From Auriscalpium vulgare (lineage: Eukaryota; Basidiomycota; Agaricomycetes; Russulales; Auriscalpiaceae), in contig JAHBBC010000011.1 of NCBI GenBank assembly GCA_019915015.1, positions 62,001-126,000 on the forward strand: a stretch of DNA of 64,000 bases, given 5' to 3'. The translations under genes were made by a program, and so were the position numbers. Shown piece after piece: positions 9,803 through 19,561 of this stretch (position 1 is its first letter; each line of letters starts with the position of its first letter). The notes below the pieces were generated by a model. That model saw nothing but the letters and a program-made list of their open reading frames with translations. It was not told the DNA's origin and made no database searches.

Positions 9803-10649
9803 TGATGAGATGAACCCTGGGGGAGGCCCCGGGAACGTCGATAGAAATGGAGGGAGCGAGCAGCCAACCGCTGGCCCAAGAGGTAGTGGGTCGGAGGAAG
9901 AAACCCAAGATCGCGACCGTGCCCCGAACAAACCACCCAGGACCCCGCGGGTCCTGCCCTCGTCCTGCGGCTCTCTCTCTCTCTCTCTCCGCTCCCGTCC
10001 GACCGTCGCACGTTGCGTCTCTTCCCACACTATTCGGTGCGACCCTCCCGTCTGTCGCCGCCGGTCCGTCCTAGTTGCGGAGTCGCCCTTGCCGTCCGAC
10101 CGTCCGACCTGTGTCCCCGCGCTTGTGCCGTCCGAGTCGCTATCCTGGAATATAAACGTCAGTCATAAAACCTACCACACTGTATCACTCCAGTCTGTGG
10201 TTGAGTCGGGGCAGCGTAGCCCGTGGTATCGCAAAGGTGGCGCGACCCGGATGTCGCTACGACTTCCTGGTTTAAGGCATCGTGTCGGGCTGGTCTGGCG
10301 GTATCGCGTCGTGCGGTGCTCTCTGTGAAGCAGGAACGAAAGGTGTAGTCTCGGGTGTAGGCCCAAGGTCCAAAAGTGTCCCTACAACAAGTCGAATCGC
10401 GTCTATATACCGCTGCTTCGTCAGCTCTTCCCACGCGTCTGCGCTCCTACGCGTCCTACCAAGTTCCGCGCCCGACCGTTCCGACTCCCTACCTCGGCTC
10501 TCCGACTCCTCCCCAGACGCTCGCTCGCTTTGTGCTGTCCCGTGGTCGTGCCGGTGCCGCGACGCCTGTGGGGCGTCTCGGGGGTGTGTGTCTTGGTGTA
10601 GCGGTGTGATTGGTCCTTTTCGGTGCCTGTAGCGCTGCGGGTCCCATCA
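9803..10649 (-). repeat. 5' LTR of gypsy element 1
   Basis: The inner edge is fixed by the primer-binding site. The outer edge is fixed because Plavaka transposase coding sequence stops exactly at 10650 and the next bases supply an artificial stop codon. Ends in element orientation are TGATG and CATCA, a 5-bp inverted repeat. A TATATA motif lies about 240 bp into the LTR (plus 10402-10409). A CT-rich run is at about 9971-9989. Confidence 0.75.
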
Positions 10650-12048
10650 CCGGCGAGTCTCGAGAGTCTTGATGTGCGTGAGGCGGGCAGTAGGGAGGTA
10701 GCCGACGAGGATTTGGGCCTGCTTGGATGGCTTCCGACGATCTTCCTTCGAGATGTTGCCGATCGTCATGTACAAGGGGTAGGCAGACTTGTTTCGGAAG
10801 TCTGTCACCAGAGTCTTGTCGGAGGAAAAGATGAGAGGGACGACGGTCGCGCCGGGGGTCTTGTTCTCGAGCACGGTCTGGGAGCAGAGCGTCAGTTGCA
10901 CACCCGGGGTTCAGATGAACCATCACGCACCTGGAGATGCCACCACCACTTCCCTGTGTGCATCTGACCGTAGATGCGGGACCTGGAGCTTGCAGCGCCG
11001 TCTGCGGGCTCAGCCGTGTCGTCGGTGAAGTGGCACTCTGGCGCGAACGCCATGGTCGAAAGGAATTCGGGGTTGCCGTACAGATGGCGTACGCATTGCA
11101 TAATGTCGCGGTAGTATAGCTCATAGGACTCGCCGTCGATGACAATGTCCTCGCACTTGAACTCGGGGATGCTCGGGAGGGATGTGTCGATGATTTTGTT
11201 CAAGGCTTTCGAGGAGTTGAACGAAAGCTGCAGGCGGTCGCGAACCTAGAGCTGTGTGAGTAGACCTGCGCGCCATAACGGGTTGGCAGGCAGTGTAAAC
11301 ACGCACCTCATCAATCTGGAGAAGCTCCGTAAACGCTGTTGACGTTGGGCCGCGCATCTTGGCCCAGCGCGCGATCTCCCACTCCAGCTTGGAGCGGAAC
11401 GGAGCCCACGAATTGTCTGCGCCTTCACCAGCGTCGAGGGAGTTGCGGTACGCCTCAAAAGTCGAGAGCGTGGCGTGCTGGGCGATGGCCTCCCCTGCCC
11501 GACCTCCAAAGCGAAGGATTGTCGATGGCTCGTGGTTAAGAGCCTCCTCGTCCACGCGTCGTTGATCGTCCTCGAGACGCTGTGCTTCTGCGCCGTCGAC
11601 GCCGGGGAAATGCAAGCCGTAGTCCAGCAGGGGATGCGGGTCATCTTGATCGCCCGCGCGAGGCCGATCCTCGTCCATGGGCAAAGCGTCCGCGCCCGCA
11701 GCATAGAACTCGGCATCTTGATCGTCTCCGTCTTGATCGTCGCCCTCTTCGTCCCCGAAGAGCGCCGCACGATGCGCCTCAAGCTCCTGTTCATCCTGCT
11801 CTCCCCAAACGAGCTCCTCGGGCGGGATGTCCATGTCCCAGACGTCGGGGGGCTGATCCTGGTCTAGTATTGGCGAGGGAAGACATCAGCAAGCAGTAAG
11901 GCAAGGAACTGAATGGCAAGCGCACCTGACGCGCCGTCGCTGACTGGCTGGTTGTCTAAGTCGACGTCGGGGGCGGTATCGTCAAAGCGGAAGGTGTCTT
12001 GCATGTTGTCGCTGACTTGGGGTCAGTGGCCATTGCAAGCATGGCAGT
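10650..12048 (-). pseudogene. Plavaka-family transposase, middle fragment cut by gypsy LTR and Helitron
   Basis: Recognised by its similarity to agaricomycete Plavaka (CACTA-related) transposases. Motifs include FRSKLEWEIARWAKMRGP and INKIIDTSLP-like segments, then YRDIMQCVRHLYGNPEF, MHTGKWWWH, KPGATVVPLIFSSDKT and FRNKSAYPLYMTIGNISKE. At least four exons can be seen. One is before about 11931, then the exon from about 11870 to the 11287 area, then 11203 to about 10936, then from about 10882 to 10650. Introns have GT-AG ends. The reading frame runs into the LTR at 10649 and picks up TGA. The 5' side stops at the Helitron hairpin at 12048-12066. The catalytic C-terminal part is absent, so this is a dead fragment. 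Confidence 0.8.
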
Positions 12049-12066
12049 ACGATTACTATAATCGTT
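12048..12066 (-). repeat. 3' terminal hairpin of the Helitron (19 bp, shared)
   Basis: On the element strand the sequence is AACGATTATAGTAATCGTA: a 7-bp perfect stem (ACGATTA/TAATCGT) with loop TAG. It lies 11 bp downstream of the stop of the Rep/helicase gene, where a Helitron 3' hairpin belongs. An identical 19-mer in the matching orientation occurs at 56570-56588. The usual CTRR terminus is not evident after it; the flank reads CTGCC. Confidence 0.65.
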
Positions 12067-12076
12067 CATCCCCTAT

Positions 12077-15000
12077 TTACCTTCTAGAAGATGTTTTGTA
12101 TATTATACTATATATCAAGACGGACGCCTTATAACCCCTTGTATTATAGATGTCCTGAAGGTCAGACAGCTTGGAGTCTGAAACACATGATCTACCTGTT
12201 GAAATGCCATCATGAAACCAGGTTTCCCCCTTGTCTCCTATGATGCGAGCTGTAAAGTGAACATTTCCATAGTAAATGATGCCCTTTAACTTATACATTG
12301 TCTTTGCATTGGAATGACCAACATGGATAGAATGCCGTATTTTTAAATTGTCTGTGCCAGCATAAGGTAGTGCGACAGCAAGCATAGGTGGAGGATTAGC
12401 ATTTATATCTGTTATTTTCACTAGAGGGCGTTGGCAATTTTGACACAGTCGAGTTGTTCTTGTTTCCAGTAGCTTATTCAACTCTGCCGCCACTGTCTGA
12501 CTGACATCACGCTCTAGTGTCCAAAATGGAGTATTGTATTCTCTGTCTGACGCCACAAGATTACATGACTTGCATAGATATTTGATATGAAAAGCATATT
12601 TGTTACTGGACAGAAGTTCTCTACAGAGGCCATATATGTCTGTGCCAGTTGTATTATTCATAGGATAAGATCTTGGATCTTTGGCATGAAGTTGAGACTG
12701 AAGTGTATCTCGAGTGGTTTCAAGAACATTCAAAGGTTGACCATCGAGTACAGCTTTCCATCCTTCTGATACCAGCTCCATCCAATTGTTCATAAGTGCA
12801 ACCTCCCTGTTCCAAGTTACATTATGGTTGACATAGATCTGAAAAAGGATTGTCAGAATACTGTCATACGCGCAACTCCAGGTGTTTGCACTCCATATAT
12901 AGCCTCTACGTTCTCTCCCTGTCAGAGTACTAAGACTGGCTTCAGTTTCAGCTACCTTTCTACGCTTGACTAAACGTGTTGGTCCAGGGTCCCTGTTGAC
13001 ATGAGGTAATTGCTGTGATCCAGTGGCAGGAACAAAGGTCTGCTCAGCAGCCTGAGCTTGAACTTCATCAAACTTTCTTTTGACCCCACCCTTTGGTTTC
13101 CGACCTGCACTGATTCTCTGCCAAGGTGCATCTTCGCCAACGTCAGGGATCACTAGGGGATCTGCCTTGGACCATTTAATAGAGTCGTGAACATTCTGTG
13201 GGACATGTTCTGTGCCTACCCATTCTCTGTATTCCTTGATGATAGCGCTGCGAGTTTGCGCAGTAATGTGATGTGGAAGTTCTCCCACATAACGCAGTCT
13301 TGTTATCTCATCCAAGAGCTCCAGCTCTCTGAATTCTTGCCGGATATGACCAGGTAGTCCTCCGGTCATTATTCGAGGGTTAAAATCTTGCATTAGAATG
13401 GTGCCATCAATGCTGGCACTTCTGGAAAGGCAAGTATAAATGGACTGGTGCGTGCGACACTGAGCAGGATCAACAATATTGAAAGGTCTAGTTCTACCTT
13501 GAGATGCATAGTCTGTCATGGCAAAATTGGGAACAATCGGAACCTGCTCACGAGACACTAAAATAGTGCCATCTCGAGGGGTGTTGCATTTTACTGGAGT
13601 AGTCTGTCTGGACAAGGGGATGACGTTCTCAGGCAGACCGTCCAGTTGCACAGAGGACGGAGGCTTTGTGAGCTTTACAAAGACCACATCCAAAGTCTCC
13701 TTGTCATCATCCGTAGCATGTGACTGCCAGCCTACCACTGTTCCTTCAGCGCCATTTGTGACACAGAGCTCTGTGGCTTCATTCCGTTTAATCATGACAG
13801 GCATGCTGTGGCATAATCTGAGCACCCCAGGGATGTGCATTGTGGCACCGTGAGGCAAATCATACAATCTTTCTTGAATTTCGGGAGGCACTCGATTGGA
13901 CTTGCGCTTGGGATCCAATGCTCTACCTTGTGGTCGTCGAGTAGCCGGTTCTTGTGACTTCCACTTGTCAACAGAATAGAATGGCTTGAGAGTTTGGCCT
14001 GTCTCTGCTGCGAACCTTTCAGACATTGTAGTATTGATCTGATCTCTCTGAGAATTGAAAGCAGTGATGATAGAGACATAACGAAAATCAGGGTGGTTTG
14101 GGTCAACAGAGGGATTTTGTGGACCTTTGATCCTAGTACGCAACAGTGCAATGTCTTCCAGGGTGCATGACTTGTAGCGCATGTTTTCTAGCGCAACTCT
14201 GAATTTGGCATCTCCGGGTGTTTGAGTTCGCTGTCGCATGTTTTGTCTCAAAATTACGACAACCGTGATCTGGTGCCACAGGGCCTTTCCAATGGTCCTG
14301 ATTTGCTGTTTGATACCATTGGTGGTCGACAAAACTGTGGTAACATTGTGACTGTATAGAGCAGGACCCTTTGTTGCGATTGGAGGCAGTTGAGCAAAAT
14401 CGCCTGCGAATATCATGTTTTTACCTCCAAATGCCTCATGGTCAGACTGAAGGGCGAGGCTCATCTGTGCGCTGATATGATAGAAGTCACCGCAGTCCAC
14501 CATTGACACTTCATCAAAGAAGACATATTTTACATGTTGCAATCGCTCACGAATGGCACTCATTGTCACTGCTGCCTCGCTCACACCAGAGCCACCTGCT
14601 TCACCACCCCCACGAAAGCCAAGAATAGAATGATAGGTTGAGCCTGAGACCAGTGCAGCTGCAGACCCAGTTGGAGCCATGATCAAAAACATGTAGCTTT
14701 TTTGTTGCCTCTCAAAGAGCGCCATCAGAGCCTTGATAACCTGTGACTTGCCTGTCCCAGCCATGCCGCCAATATGCATCTTGAGCTGGTCTGGTGCAAG
14801 CTCAACAGAGTGGTTTGCAATTATACGATAGGCTCGCTCCTGTTCTTCATTGAGAGTAAACTCTGCAGCCACACTGTCTATCAACTTCTGATCCTCAGGG
14901 TCCACTGCTTTGAATTTTTTGAACAAGTATTCATAATCCACTATCTTAACAACATCGGTATTGTAACCCGAGTGGTTTGTCCTGACTTGATCTTTTGAGT

Positions 15001-18000
15001 TGCTGTCATTCTTACCGTGAGACAACTGCTGTTGCTTAGCTGCAAGTACCTCAGCTTTCTTTTCAGAAAGAGCAGTCTTCCATTGTGCAGAAGACACAGA
15101 ACCCCCGTTGACCCTCTCCGCCTCGAGATGCCAGCCATGCTCAGTATCAGGTACATCCCAGCCACCTGAGTGTAGCAGTTTTTCCATCTGAGCCATCTGA
15201 GCAGCTTTATTAGCTGTTTTGTTTCCCACCTCATTGAACTCTGTTTCCAGCAATGCAAGCTGCGCTGGGTCATCCATACGTTCCAATACTTTGTCTTCTT
15301 GATACTGTGCATCCAACTCATCTTGGAACTGGCCAAAAATTGGATGCAAGTTGCTGTTCTTTTTCTCCTTTTCTGCAGCTTTACGTTGAGCATGGAAGTC
15401 ATCTCTGGCATCATTACATTCATATCGTATGTTGAAGAAATTCATAATCTGTGTCTGTCTGGCTGTAAATGTGTACCGATCAAATGCTTCTTGCCACGTT
15501 TCATTTTGATTCTTCAGGTCACCTCCACTTCGCCAAGGTTTGAAAAGTGTAAGCATGGTCATACAATACTCCTCATAGTTACCCTTATCCCTTCTTGGCA
15601 AGATCCCCCCAACAAAATTTGGCACAATTGGTTCATCTTCAGAAGCTAGTCTTACACTGTGGGTTTTCCATTGAGGATGTTCAGTTAGAAACTGAGGAAG
15701 TGACTTTGCTGTCTGCTTTGGATTTCCACCTTTAGTCTTGCCAGCTGCTTTTTTCCTGCTCTTATGTGGGGTAGTTGTGCTGCTGTCTGCCTCTGACAGG
15801 TTGCTCATAACAAAATCGCTGTCATCCCCATCAGATGTACTCTCAACAGCGGTGGACTCTACATCTAACATTTCCACATCATCCTCTAGCATGACACCTA
15901 CAGCTGTGCCCTCTGAATTATAGCCATTATCCATGTCAATATCTCCATTGTCAGATGGCTGTCCACCACCAGTTTGAATGAGATACTCATCTTCATCTTC
16001 ATCTGAGTTGTTGTCAGCTATGTCCCTCTCACTGATTGCAAGCTGATCAGCAGATAGCTGAAAGTCAACATCCAGAATTTCATCCACCGCAAGTTCTTCA
16101 ATATTTTCAGAGGCAACTGGACTGGATTTGCCTTTGGGAATTTTGTACTTGGTTGCAAACCGTATCCAATCATAGAGGGTCATAGCCTCATACTCTACCG
16201 GGCGCATAGTGAAATCTTGAACGTTGCTCAATGCAATGACTTCGCCGTCTGCATTGTTCAGAACAACTCGCTCACCTTTCTCTTCTTCAGAGTCCAAAGG
16301 TGTCCAGAACCTCTTTACTTCATTAAAAAATGGTTTCCAGAAGAACACTTTGAATTTGTGACTGGTGTAGTGGTCTGGATGACCGAGAATGTAAAGGGAC
16401 GCCATAGGACCACCAATTTCAAGCTTTGTAGTCATAGTATTTACAATCTGTACAATGATTTTGCGGGCCTTTTCCATTTGAGTAGCTGTGCCATTGATAA
16501 ATTCTGAACGACGGTTAAAGACTGTCTTTATGGCTTCCAACATCACATGTGTCTTTAACGGTGTTTTGGTAATGTAGTCTGTCACATAGGCAATTACAGA
16601 TTTGATGGCAGTGCCAGAGAGTAGACTTGTCACATCTGAGTTGCACCTGATCAAATATGTCAAGACAGGATTGAAGGTATTCAACCAGGCCTCCCCATGC
16701 TTCATTTCCAGGGCACCTGTATCTAAATCCAACGATGTCTTGTCATGTATGTCTCTGGGAAATCTGGACTTGCATGAGTCATATTTCTTATTTGTACAAC
16801 CTGCATGACACCTATGTCTGTTTGAGCGAAAAATCAATTCATCTGCAGTTTCCCACATTCTCTTCCACCAAGACTTGTCTTCTTCACAAGCATCACAGTT
16901 TGATGAATTGGAGGCTGCATGACTGGAGCAAGCCTTTGGAGGACATTCAGGAACAGTATAGGTGGGATCCAATTCTGAATCTCGGTTTTCCATATTATCT
17001 TGGATTTGTGTGTGGACATCCTCCAAAGTTCCATTGATGAATTCACCCTGATGTCCATTTTCAAGGTATTCAACAAGCTCCTTCTGAAATTCAGAGTCTT
17101 CTGACATGAGGCGGTCGCGAATCTCTTGTGGGGTCAACGATTGTTGAATCCAGAGCAGCATATGCAGGTGAAGTGTCAGTCGCCCCTGCTGTTCAACTGT
17201 GCCATAGTAGGCTGCCGTCTTGCCAAACAAACCGTCGTGCGCAGATCCAACCCCTAGTATATGTTTCAAGAAAAGCTCAACCATGAACTTGAAGAACCGA
17301 GCCCCAGAAACAGGATTGTTGGCGACCAAACGGTATCGCTCGCTTGAGGTGTATACCTTTGGATAAATATGTATATCTTGATCTGCAAAGTATAGCGCTA
17401 TTGGGTGTTTTGAATCTGTGGGAGCAAAAGTTATAAACCAGGAGGGTGCACCTTCGTAGCTCATAAGAGCCCATATCTCATTCCGGTTATACTTTGTATT
17501 TGTGCGAGAGCCTTGTACATGATGTGCGACGTGATCAAGATCATTTATGATGCGGTGGCATTCTCTTTCATCATCGCCGTCAGGTGTACTGAAATCCCCA
17601 TCCTCCATTCGCTGAATCATGTCATTCAAGGTAGCTTCATTGACATTCATCAATCGGTTTGCTATGCTGGGAAACTTGCTCTTTTGAGCTAAAAGGTAGC
17701 CCCCAGTTGCACTCCCCTTTATCTGCTCATGATTGAGTGCAATCAAAGGGAAGAGAGGTTCAAGTTGAAATCTCTTATCGTGATACATCAGCAGGGCTCG
17801 TTTGCGAGCGATATCGCTGATCTTCGAATAGCCATTCTGATTGCCTATTCCTCCAAGACCATACGGAAACAGCCACGGAAAAGCTTGTGGGTAGAGCTGA
17901 GGGTTGTCATACATTGACTCTGGGCTGTCCTTATGACCGATGCCCAACACACTTCCGCCGGAGGTCAAATACTTTAAAGCAATTGCCTTGAGCTGTTTGC

Positions 18001-19561
18001 CAGTCTTATTTTGCAACTCATTGCCTGTGAGCGCATGGCATATAAAGGGACAAACTCCCTCATCTGTTCCTTCAACATCAGGAGTTTCGTTTACCGCTTT
18101 GTCTTCGGAATCTTTTTCAGATGGTGGCAAGCGGTAGTCCACAATGACTGGAGGTCCATCTTCGGGATAAGCTGCTAGGTTTTCATATGATATTGTAAGG
18201 TCCTCATAGTCAGAGTGATTGAATTTAAGCCACTCCAAAGCTGTGGCAACTTTCTCTCGGCGGACTAGCATCGGAGTGCGTTGATACTCTTGTACCGTTG
18301 GCTTCGTAGGCCCTATGTATATGAAAGCAACAACTTCATCAAGATCAGCAACTGGTGGAGGAAGAACCTTGTAGACTTTGGGCATGTTGATTGGGAACAT
18401 CACTGCGTTCCCTCGAAGTTTGTACTGCCCAGATGCTTGCACCTTCACAACACATGCATTACGGCAAACTCTTGCTATTAGTAGTTTCTCCACAAATGAT
18501 AGCCCTTGCAGTTGAGCAGGCACCTTGCCAAGCCAATTTCCATTTGCCAGAGACAATGCTGGGATTTTTCCCTTCTCCAGAATATTGAAGCAGGCTTTGC
18601 AAACCTTTGAACATCCTTCAGCAAGTATAGGTCCCTCTGTAGGACATATAGCTTCCGTCTTGGTGCTGCGTTCTTTGCGAGTGACAAGGATGGACCCCCT
18701 GGGATTGGAAATAAGCTCTCGGTCAAAGTCAGCCTCATCGAGATTTATCATTGCTTTCGTCAATGTTAATGTTCCGCAAACAGCACATCCCTCTTCCAGC
18801 ACATTTTCTTTATTGATTGCCTGACAGTAGTCTGTGATAATTGTCCGGACAAGCTCTTTAGAGCAGGGCTTGGGTGGAAATACTGGTTGAACAGCTGGCT
18901 GTATGTGAATATTTTTGCGTTGTCTTGTCTGTGTCATCTTGGGCTTGTCAACACTATCAAATTTGAACAGAGTTGTAGCTTCTTTGCATGCAGTGCAATT
19001 TTCATTTGTCTCCATGTGATGCTCAATCATATCATATATTTTATTGATTTTGTAGTTCCATTTAACAGTCACATTGTGCAAGCCACAGATCTCAATAAGA
19101 CTGAGTTTATTTAGCCTGGTGAGCTCAGCCAGTGGAAGTTGGCAGATCAATAACTGTGAGTGATCATTGGTATCAGAAGAAATATTCTTGCCAATGTGAG
19201 CCCCATGAGCTACAAATTCAAACTGAGACAGTTGTTCAAAATTGGTTGGTGAACAAACCACATACTTTTCTAACTCCCTCAGTGCCCACAGAGCCTTTTT
19301 TCTACCCCCTCCAGTTAGGGTGACTATGGGTGGTTGAATAACAATGGGCAGTCCAGAGTGCTCAACGATGTGTTCTGAAATGTAATACGCCAGAATTGCA
19401 CATATTATAGCTAGAGAAAGTGGCCATAGCCATTGTCCATTGACATTGAAAATTGCATTGTGCCCATTGGCATGTGTCCATTGACAGAATACAAGGGTAT
19501 GTTGAAACGAGATGCAGGATGTGGTGGGCGATGAAGATGAGATCATGATGGTTGAGAGCAA
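12077..19561 (-). CDS. Helitron Rep/Pif1-helicase protein with C-terminal cysteine-protease-like domain
   Basis: 2,494 codons without a stop. The start is uncertain; the first about 80 residues may be an unspliced leader, since a CAG acceptor-like site precedes EHIVEHSG. In order: a DUF6570-like region (LSFVEKLLIARV near 357); a Helitron_like_N/Rep region (LFPYGLGG, then the HUH motif HLHML near 798 and the tyrosine motif YVTDYITK near 994); a variable acidic segment; a Pif1/RecD-type helicase with Walker A GMAGTGKSQ near 1602, Walker B FFDEVSM, then AGDFAQLPP, DYASQGRT and LSRSASIDG. A papain-fold ubiquitin-protease-like domain follows, with Cys in WSCAYDS (about 2230), His in GNVHFTAR (about 2434) and Asp in WFHDG (about 2450). 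The Rep nicks and joins ssDNA and the helicase unwinds during rolling-circle transposition. All key motifs are intact, so the copy may be active. Confidence 0.9.
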   Translation of the reverse strand: MLSTIMISSSSPTTSCISFQHTLVFCQWTHANGHNAIFNVNGQWLWPLSLAIICAILAYYISEHIVEHSGLPIVIQPPIVTLTGGGRKKALWALRELEKYVVCSPTNFEQLSQFEFVAHGAHIGKNISSDTNDHSQLLICQLPLAELTRLNKLSLIEICGLHNVTVKWNYKINKIYDMIEHHMETNENCTACKEATTLFKFDSVDKPKMTQTRQRKNIHIQPAVQPVFPPKPCSKELVRTIITDYCQAINKENVLEEGCAVCGTLTLTKAMINLDEADFDRELISNPRGSILVTRKERSTKTEAICPTEGPILAEGCSKVCKACFNILEKGKIPALSLANGNWLGKVPAQLQGLSFVEKLLIARVCRNACVVKVQASGQYKLRGNAVMFPINMPKVYKVLPPPVADLDEVVAFIYIGPTKPTVQEYQRTPMLVRREKVATALEWLKFNHSDYEDLTISYENLAAYPEDGPPVIVDYRLPPSEKDSEDKAVNETPDVEGTDEGVCPFICHALTGNELQNKTGKQLKAIALKYLTSGGSVLGIGHKDSPESMYDNPQLYPQAFPWLFPYGLGGIGNQNGYSKISDIARKRALLMYHDKRFQLEPLFPLIALNHEQIKGSATGGYLLAQKSKFPSIANRLMNVNEATLNDMIQRMEDGDFSTPDGDDERECHRIINDLDHVAHHVQGSRTNTKYNRNEIWALMSYEGAPSWFITFAPTDSKHPIALYFADQDIHIYPKVYTSSERYRLVANNPVSGARFFKFMVELFLKHILGVGSAHDGLFGKTAAYYGTVEQQGRLTLHLHMLLWIQQSLTPQEIRDRLMSEDSEFQKELVEYLENGHQGEFINGTLEDVHTQIQDNMENRDSELDPTYTVPECPPKACSSHAASNSSNCDACEEDKSWWKRMWETADELIFRSNRHRCHAGCTNKKYDSCKSRFPRDIHDKTSLDLDTGALEMKHGEAWLNTFNPVLTYLIRCNSDVTSLLSGTAIKSVIAYVTDYITKTPLKTHVMLEAIKTVFNRRSEFINGTATQMEKARKIIVQIVNTMTTKLEIGGPMASLYILGHPDHYTSHKFKVFFWKPFFNEVKRFWTPLDSEEEKGERVVLNNADGEVIALSNVQDFTMRPVEYEAMTLYDWIRFATKYKIPKGKSSPVASENIEELAVDEILDVDFQLSADQLAISERDIADNNSDEDEDEYLIQTGGGQPSDNGDIDMDNGYNSEGTAVGVMLEDDVEMLDVESTAVESTSDGDDSDFVMSNLSEADSSTTTPHKSRKKAAGKTKGGNPKQTAKSLPQFLTEHPQWKTHSVRLASEDEPIVPNFVGGILPRRDKGNYEEYCMTMLTLFKPWRSGGDLKNQNETWQEAFDRYTFTARQTQIMNFFNIRYECNDARDDFHAQRKAAEKEKKNSNLHPIFGQFQDELDAQYQEDKVLERMDDPAQLALLETEFNEVGNKTANKAAQMAQMEKLLHSGGWDVPDTEHGWHLEAERVNGGSVSSAQWKTALSEKKAEVLAAKQQQLSHGKNDSNSKDQVRTNHSGYNTDVVKIVDYEYLFKKFKAVDPEDQKLIDSVAAEFTLNEEQERAYRIIANHSVELAPDQLKMHIGGMAGTGKSQVIKALMALFERQQKSYMFLIMAPTGSAAALVSGSTYHSILGFRGGGEAGGSGVSEAAVTMSAIRERLQHVKYVFFDEVSMVDCGDFYHISAQMSLALQSDHEAFGGKNMIFAGDFAQLPPIATKGPALYSHNVTTVLSTTNGIKQQIRTIGKALWHQITVVVILRQNMRQRTQTPGDAKFRVALENMRYKSCTLEDIALLRTRIKGPQNPSVDPNHPDFRYVSIITAFNSQRDQINTTMSERFAAETGQTLKPFYSVDKWKSQEPATRRPQGRALDPKRKSNRVPPEIQERLYDLPHGATMHIPGVLRLCHSMPVMIKRNEATELCVTNGAEGTVVGWQSHATDDDKETLDVVFVKLTKPPSSVQLDGLPENVIPLSRQTTPVKCNTPRDGTILVSREQVPIVPNFAMTDYASQGRTRPFNIVDPAQCRTHQSIYTCLSRSASIDGTILMQDFNPRIMTGGLPGHIRQEFRELELLDEITRLRYVGELPHHITAQTRSAIIKEYREWVGTEHVPQNVHDSIKWSKADPLVIPDVGEDAPWQRISAGRKPKGGVKRKFDEVQAQAAEQTFVPATGSQQLPHVNRDPGPTRLVKRRKVAETEASLSTLTGRERRGYIWSANTWSCAYDSILTILFQIYVNHNVTWNREVALMNNWMELVSEGWKAVLDGQPLNVLETTRDTLQSQLHAKDPRSYPMNNTTGTDIYGLCRELLSSNKYAFHIKYLCKSCNLVASDREYNTPFWTLERDVSQTVAAELNKLLETRTTRLCQNCQRPLVKITDINANPPPMLAVALPYAGTDNLKIRHSIHVGHSNAKTMYKLKGIIYYGNVHFTARIIGDKGETWFHDGISTGRSCVSDSKLSDLQDIYNTRGYKASVLIYSIIYKTSSRR

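Larger units (their letters stand above)
1..10649 (-). mobile_element. Ty3/gypsy LTR retrotransposon 1, 3' LTR outside window
   Basis: In element orientation (minus strand) the order is 5' LTR (10649-9803), primer-binding site, gag-protease ORF, pol ORF (RT, RNase H, integrase), then an antisense gene. The 847-bp LTR has ends TGATG...CATCA. Its sequence is not found anywhere in 1-2902, so the 3' LTR must lie left of the window unless it was lost, and the region 1-2902 is then internal to the element. The outer LTR edge at 10649/10650 falls inside a Plavaka transposase coding exon, so this element inserted into an older transposon. Gag and pol have no internal stops, which suggests a fairly young copy. 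The left end and the target-site duplication cannot be tested here. Confidence 0.8.
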
